Source: Variovorax sp. PAMC26660 (GTDB lineage Bacteria > Pseudomonadota > Gammaproteobacteria > Burkholderiales > Burkholderiaceae_C). From it: 64,000 nt of DNA. The notes beneath the pieces are model-generated. The model worked only from the letters and a program-made list of their open reading frames with translations. It searched no databases and was not told where the DNA came from. The stretch is from the NCBI RefSeq assembly GCF_014302995.1, contig NZ_CP060295.1:6129501-6193500 (forward strand), written 5' to 3'. Of the stretch, positions 17,091-27,217 are shown piece by piece. A program made the position numbers and the translations under genes. How positions within the stretch are numbered: the first letter of the stretch is position 1; every line of letters starts with the position of its first letter.

Positions 17091-19958
17091 ATGGCGGACT
17101 TCAACTCGGCTTCACTCGGTGCGCTGTTGCGCGCCGGAACCACACAGCGCGACCGGTTGCTGGTGCTGCACACGCCGCTGGGCGACGACAAGCTTTTGGC
17201 CGAGCGTCTTGACGGCGTGGAGTCCATCGACGACGGGGGCTTTCGCTTCGAACTCACCGCGTTGAGCGACGACGCCCACATCGAACTCAAGACCCTGGTG
17301 GGGCAGGGCGTGCGCCTCGATCTTCAGACCGCACAGAGCCGCACCGAACTGCGCCCCTTCCACGGTCACGTGACCGAGGCCGAGTGCGTGGCCAGCAACG
17401 GCGGCATGGCGCGCTACAGGATCGTCATCGAGCCGTGGCTCGCGTTCCTGCGCTATCGCCAAGACAGCTGCCTGTTTCAGCACCAGGGCGTGGTCGAGAT
17501 TGTCGATGCCGTGTTCGCCCGCTACCAGCAACAAGGAAAACTGGCCGTGCAATGGCGCTGGGAGATTGCCCAGCACGACATCTACCCCGTGCGCGGCATC
17601 ACCACCCAGTACCACGAGAGCGACTTTGATTTTGTCGCCCGACTGCTGGCCGAAGAAGGGCTCTATTACTGGTTCGAGCACGCCAACGGCAAGGACGGCG
17701 CGCTCGGCAGCCATGTGCTGGTCATCGCCGACCATGCGGGCGCCTTCCGCGCCAACGCGCAGCCCACCATCCGCTTTCACCGGGCCGATGCGAGCGAGGC
17801 CGAAGACACCATCCAGCAATGGCGCGGACGCCGCCAGTTGCAGACCAACAGCCTCGATCAACAGAGCTGGGACTACAAGAGCGTGAGCGCGCGGCCCGTG
17901 CAGCAGCAAAGCCGCAGCACAGGCACGGACAACACCGGCACGGGGGCATCGTCGCGCGGCCACCGCGTGCTGCAGTGGAGCGACGACCCCGGCGCCTATG
18001 GCTGGGAGACCTCCGCGCAAGGCGAACGCCTCGTGGCCAATGCCCTGCAGGCGCTGGAGCTGCGCAACAAGACTTTTGAAGGCCGCAGCGCCGTGCGCAC
18101 CCTCGCACCCGCCACCACTTTCACGCTGAGCGGCCACGAGCAGCACGACAAGGACAGCGAGCAGGACCGCCGCTTCGCCTTGCTTGCTGTGCGCCATATC
18201 GCGCGCAACAACTTCGACGAAGACGTGAAGGCCGGGGTTGGTGAACGCCTGGGCCTGCCCGACGTGGCCACGGAGTTCGATGCAACAACCGATAGTGGCA
18301 ATGCGGATGCGAAGCCCGACACCGTCACCCACTACCGCAACGAGTTCAGCACCGTGCGCGCCGCCATCCCCTACCGGCCCTTGAGCATGGATGGCCACGG
18401 CCAGCGCATCCATCCAAAGCCCAGCGTGCACGGCAGCCAGAGCGCCATCGTCATTGGTGTGGGCGGTGATGCGCCGATACATACCGACCGCGACCACCGC
18501 ATCAAGGTGCAGTTCCACTGGCAGCGCGGCAGCGGTTCCAGTGCGCGCCAGCCTCGCACCGACGGCCAGGACAACGCACCCGCCTCTGACAGCCTGGGCG
18601 CCTGGGTGCGCGTGGCTGCCAGCGCCGCCGGCGACAACTGGGGCCAGGTCACCCTGCCGCGCGTGGGGCAGGAAGTGCTCGTCGAGTTCCACCACGGCGA
18701 CATCGACCGCCCCGTGGTCGTTGCGGCGCTTTACAACGGCGCCGGCCAGACCGATGCCCAGCACAACCAGAAACCCGCCGGTGCGGCGCAGTCCACCGGC
18801 AACGCCCCCGCCTGGTTCGCTGGCGAAGGCAAGGAGGCGAAGGAACACGCGCACAACGCCGTGTTCTCCGGCATCAAGACCCAGGAGCTGAGCGCCAGCC
18901 AGAGCGGCGACGGCGGCTACAACCAGCTCGTGTTCGACGACACGCCTGGGCAGGGCAGCACGAGCCTGGCCACCACGCAGGCGCAGAGCCGGCTGCACTT
19001 GGGGCACCACAAGCAGCAGGACGACAACGCGCGCGGCAAGGGGCGGGGGCACGGGGCCGAACTGGCGACCACCGCGCAAGGCGCGATCCGCGCGGGGGCA
19101 GGCCTGCTCGTGAGCGCGCATGCCCAGTCGAACGCAAAGGGCGCCTTCATGGCGAGCCAAGAGGCACAACAGCAGACGAAGCAGGCTGAAGAACTCGCCA
19201 CTTCACTGGCCCAGAGCGCGCAGACCCAGAAGGCGCAGATCAAGGGCGAAGGCCCCCCCGACAAGCTGCCGGCCATCGACGGGCTGAAACACGTAGCGGA
19301 AGTTCTGGGCACGAAGCAGGAAGGAAACGCAGCGACCGGCGGCGCTGCGGGCTCGGGTGGTGGCATCAAGGCGACTGAGGGCGGGCAGGGCAGCGTCACC
19401 GCGTACAGCGAGCCGCACCTGCAGTTCAGTGCGCCGATGGGCATTGGCTTCGTCACGCCGAAGGAGGCGATTGCAGTAAGCGGCAAGAACACCGCGATCG
19501 TTGCCAACCAAGACATCGACCTGCCGGCGCAGGGCCAGATTGCCATGAGCGTGGCCAAAGGCGTGAGCCTGTACACGCTCGGCGCCAAGGCCGGCGCAGG
19601 ACAGGAGCCGAACCAGGAGCGCGGCATCGCGATGCATGCAGCCAGCGGCAAAGTGACGCTGCAAAGCCAGAAGGGCGCCACAAAAATCGCAGCCGACAAG
19701 AAGGTGACGATCGCCAGCGTGACGAAGGACGTCAACGTCGAGGCCCCGACGCACGTGCTGCTGACCGTGGCCGGTGCGTACATCAAGCTCGAAGGCGCGA
19801 GCATCAAGATCCATGCGCCGGGGAAGGTGACGTTCAGGGGAATGCACAACTTCGTGGGGCCGCAAGGCGACAGCGCGAGCAACAGCGTGGGCAAGGCGCA
19901 AGCACAGCCGTGCCCAAAACAGAACGATGCGGCTGCCAGCGGCGCCGTAACCCTTTGA
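17091..19958 (+). CDS. vgrG: VgrG spike protein 1 (TssI) with DUF2345 C-terminal region
   Basis: This 955-residue spike protein has the gp27/gp5-like VgrG core (about residues 15-600, with RYRIVIEPWLAFLRYRQDS and the OB-fold segment HTDRDHRIKVQFHWQ). The repetitive beta-helix DUF2345 region follows (about 750-930). The C-terminus ends soon after FVGPQGDSAS with no toxin domain. It starts MADFNSASLGALL behind a GGGAG site at 17076-17080. Directly downstream are a DUF4123 adaptor and the VasX-like effector, so it is very probably the spike that carries that effector. Confidence 0.94.
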   Translation: MADFNSASLGALLRAGTTQRDRLLVLHTPLGDDKLLAERLDGVESIDDGGFRFELTALSDDAHIELKTLVGQGVRLDLQTAQSRTELRPFHGHVTEAECVASNGGMARYRIVIEPWLAFLRYRQDSCLFQHQGVVEIVDAVFARYQQQGKLAVQWRWEIAQHDIYPVRGITTQYHESDFDFVARLLAEEGLYYWFEHANGKDGALGSHVLVIADHAGAFRANAQPTIRFHRADASEAEDTIQQWRGRRQLQTNSLDQQSWDYKSVSARPVQQQSRSTGTDNTGTGASSRGHRVLQWSDDPGAYGWETSAQGERLVANALQALELRNKTFEGRSAVRTLAPATTFTLSGHEQHDKDSEQDRRFALLAVRHIARNNFDEDVKAGVGERLGLPDVATEFDATTDSGNADAKPDTVTHYRNEFSTVRAAIPYRPLSMDGHGQRIHPKPSVHGSQSAIVIGVGGDAPIHTDRDHRIKVQFHWQRGSGSSARQPRTDGQDNAPASDSLGAWVRVAASAAGDNWGQVTLPRVGQEVLVEFHHGDIDRPVVVAALYNGAGQTDAQHNQKPAGAAQSTGNAPAWFAGEGKEAKEHAHNAVFSGIKTQELSASQSGDGGYNQLVFDDTPGQGSTSLATTQAQSRLHLGHHKQQDDNARGKGRGHGAELATTAQGAIRAGAGLLVSAHAQSNAKGAFMASQEAQQQTKQAEELATSLAQSAQTQKAQIKGEGPPDKLPAIDGLKHVAEVLGTKQEGNAATGGAAGSGGGIKATEGGQGSVTAYSEPHLQFSAPMGIGFVTPKEAIAVSGKNTAIVANQDIDLPAQGQIAMSVAKGVSLYTLGAKAGAGQEPNQERGIAMHAASGKVTLQSQKGATKIAADKKVTIASVTKDVNVEAPTHVLLTVAGAYIKLEGASIKIHAPGKVTFRGMHNFVGPQGDSASNSVGKAQAQPCPKQNDAAASGAVTL

Positions 19959-19970
19959 GGCAGAAGCCAG

Positions 19971-20915
19971 ATGCTTCAACGCGTTGCTAGACAGTTGGGC
20001 GAGGCGCTGCAGGCGGACGAAACGCTCTCGGCGTACTTGCTGGTCGATCCGATGCTGAAGGAGCCTTTTGCTGTGGACTGGCTGCAGGAAGAGTCGCGCA
20101 AGGTGTGGCCCGTTTCCGTTCGTCACCCGCTGCTCAAAGACAGTCAGCACCCCCGGTTGATCCATCTGCATCCCCACGACACCCATTTGCTCGAGGCTTC
20201 CATTGCATTGGCCATCACCGAGCAATCTGATCCCGATGAGGAAAGCCAGCAGGGGTTTGCGCTTGGCGGATGGCTGTTGACCAATGCGCCGGGCGAGGCA
20301 CTTGCGCGCCACCTTGCGCGGTGCATGCAACCCTCGCTCATGCCCAAAGCCGGCAATATGCTGCTGCGCTGGGCCGATCGGCGCGTACTCGAGTGGATGT
20401 GGCCTGTGCTCACAGCCCGCCAACAGGCGGGGCTGCTGCGCCCGATACCGCGCTGGTATGTTCTTGATCGTTGTGGCGAACTGGTGTGCTACGAGGCGCA
20501 GGCCGATGTGCTGCCGCAAGCCCTCTCATTCAGTCCTGACCAATGGGCCCATGCACAGCAGAACGAAGCGGTTCAAGACCTGTTGCGAGGCTGGCTTCGG
20601 TTTGCCGGCGCGTTGCCCCCCGACTATTTGCGAAGAGCGGCGCAGGCTGCAGGCGCAGTCATCGCTACCGGGCTGACGAATCGTCAAGACCGCGTTCTGC
20701 TGGGCGCTTACATCCTGCAAGTGCATCCGCAGCTCACAAGCCATCCGGCATTGCACTCGGCCGTCAATCGCGCCTTGAGTGGAAGCGTCACCCTCGCGCA
20801 GGCACTCGAAGACATCCCCGACCCGCAGGGCTGGGACGCCATCCGGGCCGAACTTGAGCGAGATGCCGGATTCGCCCCCACGCGACCCATCGAACAGAGA
20901 GAACAACTTGGCTAG
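19971..20915 (+). CDS. DUF4123 T6SS effector adaptor (Tap/Tec family)
   Basis: The 314-residue protein has the DUF4123 layout, an N-terminal domain with YLLVDPMLKEPF near 23-34 and a conserved RWYVLD further on. DUF4123 proteins are chaperone-adaptors that load an effector encoded next door onto its VgrG and are not themselves secreted. It lies 12 bases after vgrG1, and its stop lies inside the first codons of the effector gene. That is the standard vgrG-adaptor-effector order and identifies the VasX-like protein as its client. Confidence 0.87.
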   Translation: MLQRVARQLGEALQADETLSAYLLVDPMLKEPFAVDWLQEESRKVWPVSVRHPLLKDSQHPRLIHLHPHDTHLLEASIALAITEQSDPDEESQQGFALGGWLLTNAPGEALARHLARCMQPSLMPKAGNMLLRWADRRVLEWMWPVLTARQQAGLLRPIPRWYVLDRCGELVCYEAQADVLPQALSFSPDQWAHAQQNEAVQDLLRGWLRFAGALPPDYLRRAAQAAGAVIATGLTNRQDRVLLGAYILQVHPQLTSHPALHSAVNRALSGSVTLAQALEDIPDPQGWDAIRAELERDAGFAPTRPIEQREQLG

Positions 20916-23900
20916 TACACCGCCCCCCAGCTACTCGGCAGGCGCGCAGAAAGCGGCTGCCAATACTCCCGCATGCGCCACTGGCGGGTGCCCGGCGTGC
21001 GTCAAGGCGGGGCTGCCCGTGCTGCTCGTGCGTCCAGGTCTTGCCGAAGCAGGCTACGCGCAAGCCAGGCAGGACGCAGCGCGTCCCTTGCTCGACATGC
21101 ACACGGCCGAAGTGGCGTTGAGCTTCAGCCGCTACACGATGCGAACCCTGCGTACGGGGTTTGTCATGGTCTATTACGAAAAGCCCCACACGGCTCAACT
21201 GAAAGCCGACAAAGGATGGGCGTTCTACCGTGTCAGCAATGGGGGCTATCTCAGTCCATTCCCATTGGGGGCGGCGCCGCTCACCAACAGCACCAGTGCC
21301 GATGGTGGTTTTGTGTGCCAGCGCTCGGACGCTTATGCCATGGCCATGCTGCTGGTGATTCCAGAAGCCAAGAAGGCCGGCTCGGTCTGGGTCGGCTACA
21401 GCGACCATCCCTGGTCCGAGCCTGTTCGCAATACCTACGCGTCGAAGGCGGATCTGCGCAGCAGGCGCATGACGCAGATACAAGCTTCGAGCGGCACGGC
21501 CAAGCGCTCCATGCCGTTGACCGCCGGGGCGATGTTGTCGCTGGTTGCCGACTACGACGAAAAATTGCCCCCGGATGCATTGCTGGGCTCGCCATTTCCG
21601 CCCTTGCAAGTCAAGGCAGGTGTCGCAGGCGACACCGCCGTGCGGCCGGAGACGGCGGTGCAGGTCGTGCAGGCTGCGCAGCGCCTGGTGGATGCCTCGC
21701 AGGGGCAATACACCATGGGCAACGTCCACATGGTCTGCGTACCTGACGCCATTGGAGTGACTTCCGAGTCGGCCTATATGCGGATGGCCCGTTGCAACAC
21801 CGCAGCCGAGTGGTTGAACAAGGAAGACAAAGGTCAGTGGAAGTTGCAGACCGCGCTCACCATCGAGGGCTTGCTCAAGGAGGTGGATTCAAGCGGCGAG
21901 GCGGCCAAGCAGCGTGTGGCGGGTGCGGCGCAACTCAAAGGCAAGCCCATCACCAACGAAGAATTCCAGGCCCAGCAGAAGGCCGGCACCTTGCCGCCCG
22001 AAGCGCGTTACCAGGGCGTGCGCCGAGGCATCGCCACGGGGCGCGGTGGCACTTACCCGGATCCGGTCAACGGCACGATCACCTTTCCCGACGACAAGGA
22101 GCTCGACCACGAGACCGCAAACCGCAAGGCCGACCTGCTCAAAAAGCTCGCATCCGGCGGACAGTACCCGTTCAGGGATTTCCTGCAGAATTTCAGCACG
22201 CGCGCAGAGGCGGACAAAAAGCTTTTGGTCAAAGTCGAGCCCGATCACGGTCACTGGCTCAAGTCGAATGCCCGCAAGCTGGTGACCGGCAACGACTTCG
22301 GCCCCAACGAACGCATCGACGGCCTGCACTACGCCTACGCCGTGGCACAGAGCACGCTCGGCGGCCACATGAGCGCCACCGGCCTCGAGTGGTACCAGCC
22401 CTTCGTGGGAAGCAACCCGCACGACAGCGAAGCGCTGCTCACGCGCGCGCTTCTGGGCAATCAGGTGGCGTTCTTCGATGCCTTCAAGCCCACCAAGGTC
22501 CACAAGGAAACCAAGAACATCTTCAAGTTGTTCGAGGAAACAGCGCAGGCGATGAAAGACGCTGCCGCGGGCAAAAGCGTTCCGTTGGCCAGCCAGGCCC
22601 TGCTTGCCAGCTATCCGTTCTACGACAAGGTCGTCAGCAGCCTGCCGGCGTTGAAAACCGCCGCCTCGGGCGTGGTGCATCCGCTCATCACCATCGCCGG
22701 CGGGATCAGCATGGCCACGACAGGCACCGACCCGGTGTCGGTCAAGACACGGGAATTTCTCACTGCCGTCATCCAGAGCATTACCGCCACGGCAGGCCCC
22801 GAAGGCGCGATGGCGCAGACGGTCAAGATGACCCTGTCCGAGGCTGTGCAGTACTGGGAGAGCCTGCGCGGCGAATTGGGGCGCCGCGCGGCGCAGGGCG
22901 CGGGAGCCGTGGCGGCCGCGGCCAACAAGGCTGGCGCCGCCGCCACAGGCAAGCTAAAAAACGTGGTGCTGGCGGGCGGCCTGAGCCTGGCGCTGTCGGG
23001 TCATTCGCGCGGTCTCAACACGCTGATCGACGTGTGGGTTTTCACGGCGGAATCGGCAGATGAGCTGACGAAAAAGGCTTCCTTCGCAGGGCGTTCCGCT
23101 GTCAACGCCACGGCCCAGGCGGGGCGCTCTGCGGCCACCGCTGCCACCGCTGCAGGGCGGGCGCTCGGCAGCGCCACCGCTCCGGCGACGCAAGCGGCCA
23201 CCCGTGCGGCCGGCTGGACCGCCGCACAGCTCTCCGGCTTTGCCAAGGGTTCTGCCGCCGTCATGAATGGCGGTGCGGCCTCCTTTTCGGCGGCCGGCGC
23301 GGTGCTGCATGGGTTCTCGATTGCCAAGTCCGTCAAGACACTGGAGCACGGCACACAAGACCAGCGCACTGCCGCGTGGTTTGGACTGGCCGGCTCGGGC
23401 ATGGGCATCACGGCGGCCAGCCTCGAGGTCGCAGAGCAGGTGGCCAAGACGAACGGTGCATGGGCTTCGAGGGCGACCATGCTGAAGCTGATGGCGAGCA
23501 GGTTGTCGGCTGCGGGGCTGTTTGTGGATGCGGGGCTGGCGGGGTTGAACTTCTACAAACGAAAAGCTAGCGGGGATTCGGACTCTGCAGCGGCGTATCT
23601 CACCTCTTCGATTTTTTTCGGACTCGCAGGTGGAGCCGGACTGATGGCCGCTGGGCAAATAGGCGGCTCTGTCGCGAGTGCCGGCCTGCTGGGCCTGTCT
23701 TGGACCGGCTGGGGATTGATTCTGATCGGGCTTGCCATCGGTGTCGGCTACATCGCCATGCTGCTGCAAGACACACCCACCGAAGAATGGGTCGCCAAGA
23801 GCATTTGGGGCAGCGCCAAGGACAAATGGGGTAGTTTGGAGGTTGAGCAGCAGGAACTCAACAAACTGCTCATGGGCATCCGCGTCGAATTCGACTACGG

Positions 23901-24312
23901 CATGAACACCATGGCCACGACCGGGGCCGGTGTGTCGCGCGGCGATGCTGGCCTGGGCTCTCTGTTCATGAAAGACCCCTTCGGAGACCACAGTGGCCTG
24001 TTCAAGTCGGTCGAGTTGCGCCTGTGGATGCCCAAGGCATTGCGCGACAGCCTCGAATGGACCATTGGCATCACGTTGGCCGGCCGCGACGGCATCTCGA
24101 CCTTGGTCTACCTGCTAGGCCGCAGCGTGCCGCCCGCGGCACCGCTGAGCTTGAAGGGTGTGGAGAGCCCGAAGCGCAGCGACGAAGGCGACTTCACCCA
24201 TATCACCATCGACACCGATGGGTTGCTGTACCCACGAGCCCAGGTCCAGGTTCAGGTGCTGGTCGACGCCACCAGCGGAGACTATGTGGTGGACCAGACG
24301 ATAACCGACTGA
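20908..24312 (+). CDS. VasX / BTH_I2691-type membrane-acting T6SS effector
   Basis: The 1134-residue protein has the VasX N-terminal region: a Cys cluster at residues 23, 28 and 31 (CATGGCPAC), then AGLPVLLVRPGLA and the YTMRTLRTGFVMVYYE motif typical of this family. A long helical region follows. An Ala/Gly-rich stretch leads to two membrane hairpin segments near 901-921 and 925-951 (SIFFGLAGGAG and WTGWGLILIGLAIGVGYIAML), with weaker ones near 585-605 and 685. The family includes pore-forming VasX, so membrane depolarisation is the likely action, by inference. A TTG at 20908 overlapping the adaptor stop is the likeliest start; an ATG at 20863 would add 15 residues. The DUF6708-type genes follow at once. 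Confidence 0.85.
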   Translation: MASTPPPSYSAGAQKAAANTPACATGGCPACVKAGLPVLLVRPGLAEAGYAQARQDAARPLLDMHTAEVALSFSRYTMRTLRTGFVMVYYEKPHTAQLKADKGWAFYRVSNGGYLSPFPLGAAPLTNSTSADGGFVCQRSDAYAMAMLLVIPEAKKAGSVWVGYSDHPWSEPVRNTYASKADLRSRRMTQIQASSGTAKRSMPLTAGAMLSLVADYDEKLPPDALLGSPFPPLQVKAGVAGDTAVRPETAVQVVQAAQRLVDASQGQYTMGNVHMVCVPDAIGVTSESAYMRMARCNTAAEWLNKEDKGQWKLQTALTIEGLLKEVDSSGEAAKQRVAGAAQLKGKPITNEEFQAQQKAGTLPPEARYQGVRRGIATGRGGTYPDPVNGTITFPDDKELDHETANRKADLLKKLASGGQYPFRDFLQNFSTRAEADKKLLVKVEPDHGHWLKSNARKLVTGNDFGPNERIDGLHYAYAVAQSTLGGHMSATGLEWYQPFVGSNPHDSEALLTRALLGNQVAFFDAFKPTKVHKETKNIFKLFEETAQAMKDAAAGKSVPLASQALLASYPFYDKVVSSLPALKTAASGVVHPLITIAGGISMATTGTDPVSVKTREFLTAVIQSITATAGPEGAMAQTVKMTLSEAVQYWESLRGELGRRAAQGAGAVAAAANKAGAAATGKLKNVVLAGGLSLALSGHSRGLNTLIDVWVFTAESADELTKKASFAGRSAVNATAQAGRSAATAATAAGRALGSATAPATQAATRAAGWTAAQLSGFAKGSAAVMNGGAASFSAAGAVLHGFSIAKSVKTLEHGTQDQRTAAWFGLAGSGMGITAASLEVAEQVAKTNGAWASRATMLKLMASRLSAAGLFVDAGLAGLNFYKRKASGDSDSAAAYLTSSIFFGLAGGAGLMAAGQIGGSVASAGLLGLSWTGWGLILIGLAIGVGYIAMLLQDTPTEEWVAKSIWGSAKDKWGSLEVEQQELNKLLMGIRVEFDYGMNTMATTGAGVSRGDAGLGSLFMKDPFGDHSGLFKSVELRLWMPKALRDSLEWTIGITLAGRDGISTLVYLLGRSVPPAAPLSLKGVESPKRSDEGDFTHITIDTDGLLYPRAQVQVQVLVDATSGDYVVDQTITD

Positions 24313-24313
24313 C

Positions 24314-25339
24314 ATGAAGAAGCTACCCGAATACAACGTGCGGCTGCCGGATTGGCAAGGGGCGGAGACGCAGTTTGACGATATCAGTGACGCGTTGCGC
24401 GCGATGCTCAACGGGACGATCACGCGCGTGGCGCCCGAAGACAAGAAGCAGCCTGTGCACGAGAGCGCCAGCACCTGCGATTCACTATTGGCTGTGCATC
24501 CGGAGGCGATTCAGGTTGGAGCGCCTATGGGTACCGGAGAAGTGGTAGGGAATGGGAATACTTTTGCGGTTTTCTCCTTGGGTTGTATGGGTTTTGGGAT
24601 TCCTTGGTTTTGGAAAGCTGGGGAGCGTTGGCTGAATTGGTTTACCTACGACGATCCAAGCCCTTGGAGCAACCCACCGAGCGCGGCCAGTTTTCTAGAG
24701 CCATTGGTTTTTGGTCTCATCATTTTTGGAATGGGCTTTCTCTTCTTCTCCTTCGCCCTTCGCATGTCTCACCTAGCCTCTCGTGACATCCCCGTGGTCT
24801 TCAACCGCAAGACCCGAGAAGTCAGTATCAGCGTGTTGGGGCGCTTGCGCTTCTGGCGTTTCTGGGAGCGCGTGGGCATTGACAAAGTGATCACCACTTC
24901 GTGGGACGAGTTGCAGGCCCGCAGCTACAAGATCATGCAACTCACCGGCGAGTCGGCACGCGACACCCATGTGCTGCGCCTGCTCTGGGGTGAGCGCCAG
25001 AACCCGCGCAAGCTGGAAGGCATCGCCTTGATCGGCTATCTCGGCTGGTACGAAGACGCGGCACTCTGGCGGCTGTGGGAGCACATCCAGCGCTACATGG
25101 AGGAGGGCGGCCCAGCCATCCAGCCGGGCGAGAGCTTGCGCACCAGTGGAGCGGGCAAGCTGCCGGAGTTGCCGGCGGAGGTCATTGCTGCGGCCGGCGG
25201 GCCGGCATTGAGTGTGGAAGAGGTCGCTCAACTGGCGGGTGTGTCCGGTGGCAGCGTAGAACCCAAGCCCAAAGCACTCTCAGCCCCTACCAGTCGGACG
25301 CGCGGCCATCACAACGCAATCGGCGCTAACAGCGCTTGA
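24314..25339 (+). CDS. DUF6708-type immunity protein, copy 1
   Basis: The 341-residue membrane protein is probably the first immunity protein against the VasX-like effector, whose stop is one base upstream. It opens MKKLPEYNVRLPDWQG. Two membrane helices lie near residues 83-100 and 128-149. A cytoplasmic C-terminal half follows with RDIPVVFNRKTREVS and RLRFWRFWERVGID. The family, which I recognise as DUF6708, is regularly found beside BTH_I2691-type effectors, and protection of the inner membrane is inferred from that. Its first 80 and last 190 residues are nearly the same as copies 2-4, while the membrane stretch differs. Confidence 0.8.
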   Translation: MKKLPEYNVRLPDWQGAETQFDDISDALRAMLNGTITRVAPEDKKQPVHESASTCDSLLAVHPEAIQVGAPMGTGEVVGNGNTFAVFSLGCMGFGIPWFWKAGERWLNWFTYDDPSPWSNPPSAASFLEPLVFGLIIFGMGFLFFSFALRMSHLASRDIPVVFNRKTREVSISVLGRLRFWRFWERVGIDKVITTSWDELQARSYKIMQLTGESARDTHVLRLLWGERQNPRKLEGIALIGYLGWYEDAALWRLWEHIQRYMEEGGPAIQPGESLRTSGAGKLPELPAEVIAAAGGPALSVEEVAQLAGVSGGSVEPKPKALSAPTSRTRGHHNAIGANSA

Positions 25340-25353
25340 GATGACGGAATGAC

Positions 25354-26334
25354 ATGAAGAAGCTACCTGAATACAACGTGCTGCTGCCGGACTGGCAGGG
25401 GCCGGAGACGCAGTTTGACGATATCGGCGAGGCGCTGCGGCCGATGCTCAATGGCACGATCACGCGTGTGGCGCCCGAAGACAAGAAGCAGCCCGTTCAC
25501 GAGAGTGCGAGCACCTGTGATTCGTTGCTGGCGGTGCATCCGGATGCGATTGAGATTGGCGCGCCCATGGGTACAGGGGAGGTTATTGGGAATGGGAATA
25601 CCTTTATTGCTTTTTCGCTCGGAATAATGGGCATGGGGGTTTGGTTTCTTGTCGAGGCGGCGATTTGGCTAGATAGTTTTTTTCTTCTGGGCGGAAGTAT
25701 TTTTTTTGCCATGGGATTCTTGTTCGGCTCCTTCGCCCTTCGGATGTCTCACCTTGCCCCCCGCGACATTCCCGTGGTTTTCAATCGCAAGACCCGCGAA
25801 GTCAGCATCTGCGTGCTGGGGCACTTGCGCTTTTGGCGCTTCTGGGAGCGCGTGGGCATTGATAAAGTGATCACCACTTCGTGGGACGAGTTGCAGGCCC
25901 GCAGCTACAAGATCATGCAGCTCACCGGCGAGGCCGCCCGCGACACCCATGTGCTGCGCTTGCTCTGGGGAGAGCGCCAGAACCCGCGCAAGCTGGAAGG
26001 CATCGCCTTGATCGGGTACCTCGGCTGGTACGAAGACGCCGCGCTCTGGCGGCTGTGGGAGCACATCAGGCGCTACATGGAAGAGAGCGGTCCGCCCATT
26101 CAGCCAGGGGAGAGCTTGCGCACCAGCGGTGCGGGCAAGCTGCCGGAGTTGCCAGCGGAGGTCATTGCAGCGGCCGGTGGACCGGCATTGAGTGTGGAAG
26201 AAGTTGCCCGGCTGGCGGGTGTGTCTAGTGGCAGCGTAGAACCCAAGCCAAAAGAACTCTCAGCCCCTGCCAGTCGGACGCAAGCGTCTATCAAGACTCG
26301 ATCGGTGCCGACAGCGCTGGGGATGACGAAGTGA
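25354..26334 (+). CDS. DUF6708-type immunity protein, copy 2
   Basis: The 326-residue paralogue of the preceding gene lies 14 bases after it. The ends are almost identical to copy 1, but the membrane region (about residues 90-140) is different in sequence and about 14 residues shorter. That region contains GSIFFAMGFLFGSFALRMS, encoded partly by a run of eight T residues at 25700-25707. The homologous tract in copy 4 has seven. The C-terminal tail (SVEPKPKELSAPASR) matches copy 1. It is likely a second immunity variant, either for the resident effector or for toxins of neighbours. Confidence 0.78.
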   Translation: MKKLPEYNVLLPDWQGPETQFDDIGEALRPMLNGTITRVAPEDKKQPVHESASTCDSLLAVHPDAIEIGAPMGTGEVIGNGNTFIAFSLGIMGMGVWFLVEAAIWLDSFFLLGGSIFFAMGFLFGSFALRMSHLAPRDIPVVFNRKTREVSICVLGHLRFWRFWERVGIDKVITTSWDELQARSYKIMQLTGEAARDTHVLRLLWGERQNPRKLEGIALIGYLGWYEDAALWRLWEHIRRYMEESGPPIQPGESLRTSGAGKLPELPAEVIAAAGGPALSVEEVARLAGVSSGSVEPKPKELSAPASRTQASIKTRSVPTALGMTK

Positions 26335-26335
26335 T

Positions 26336-27217
26336 ATGAAGAAACTACCTGAATACAACGTGCTGCTGCCAGACTGGCAGGGGCCGGAGACACAGTTTGA
26401 CGACATCGGCGAGGCGCTGCGGCCGATGCTCAATGGAACGATCACGCGTGTGGCGCCCGAAGACAAGAAGCAGCCCGTTCACGAGGGGGCGAGCACCTGT
26501 GATTCGTTGCTGGCTGTGCACCCGCATGCGATTGAGATTGGCGCGCCCATGGGTACGGGGGAGGTGATTGGGAATGGGAATACCTTTATTGCGTTCTCGC
26601 TCGGAATGATGGGTATCGGGATTGCCGCGTTCTGGGTCGCTTGGGGGGCTTCAAATTTTTGGTTGCCCCTGCTCGTCGGGATTGTCATGTTTGGGATGGG
26701 ATTTTTGTTCTGTTCTTTTGCCCTTCGCATGTCCCACCTTGCCCCCCGGGACATCCCTGTGGGCTTCAATAGAAAGACCCGCGAAGTCAGCATTTGCGTG
26801 TTGGGGCGCTTGCGCTTCTGGCGCTTCTGGGAGCGCGTGGGCATCGACAGAGTGGTCACCACTTCGTGGGACGAGTTGCAAGCTCGCAGCTACAAGATCA
26901 TTCAACTCACCGGCGAGGCCGCCCGCGACACCCATGTGCTGCGCTTGCTCTGGGGTGAGCGCCAGAACCCGCGCAAGCTGGAAGGCATCGCCCTGATCGG
27001 CTACCTCGGCTGGTATGAAGACGCGGCACTCTGGCGGCTGTGGGAGCACATCCGGCGCTACATGGAAGAGGGCGGCCCAGCCATCCAGCCGGGCGAGAGC
27101 TTGCGTACCAGTGGTGCGGGCAAGCTGCCGGAGTTGCCAGCGGAGGTCATTGCAGAGGCCGGCGGGCCGGCATTGAGTGCGCAAGAGGTTGCCCGGCTGG
27201 CAGGCGTGGAGGCGTAG
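26336..27217 (+). CDS. DUF6708-type immunity protein, copy 3 (shortened tail)
   Basis: The 293-residue third paralogue starts one base after copy 2. The membrane stretch (about 90-140) is again divergent. The tail stops at GVEA, about 30 residues earlier than copies 1 and 2. The bases after the stop (27218-27312) are still recognisably the lost tail-coding sequence, for example a CCCTGCCAGTCGGACGC block shared with copy 2. The shortening is therefore secondary. The conserved core is intact, so it may still function. Confidence 0.77.
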   Translation: MKKLPEYNVLLPDWQGPETQFDDIGEALRPMLNGTITRVAPEDKKQPVHEGASTCDSLLAVHPHAIEIGAPMGTGEVIGNGNTFIAFSLGMMGIGIAAFWVAWGASNFWLPLLVGIVMFGMGFLFCSFALRMSHLAPRDIPVGFNRKTREVSICVLGRLRFWRFWERVGIDRVVTTSWDELQARSYKIIQLTGEAARDTHVLRLLWGERQNPRKLEGIALIGYLGWYEDAALWRLWEHIRRYMEEGGPAIQPGESLRTSGAGKLPELPAEVIAEAGGPALSAQEVARLAGVEA

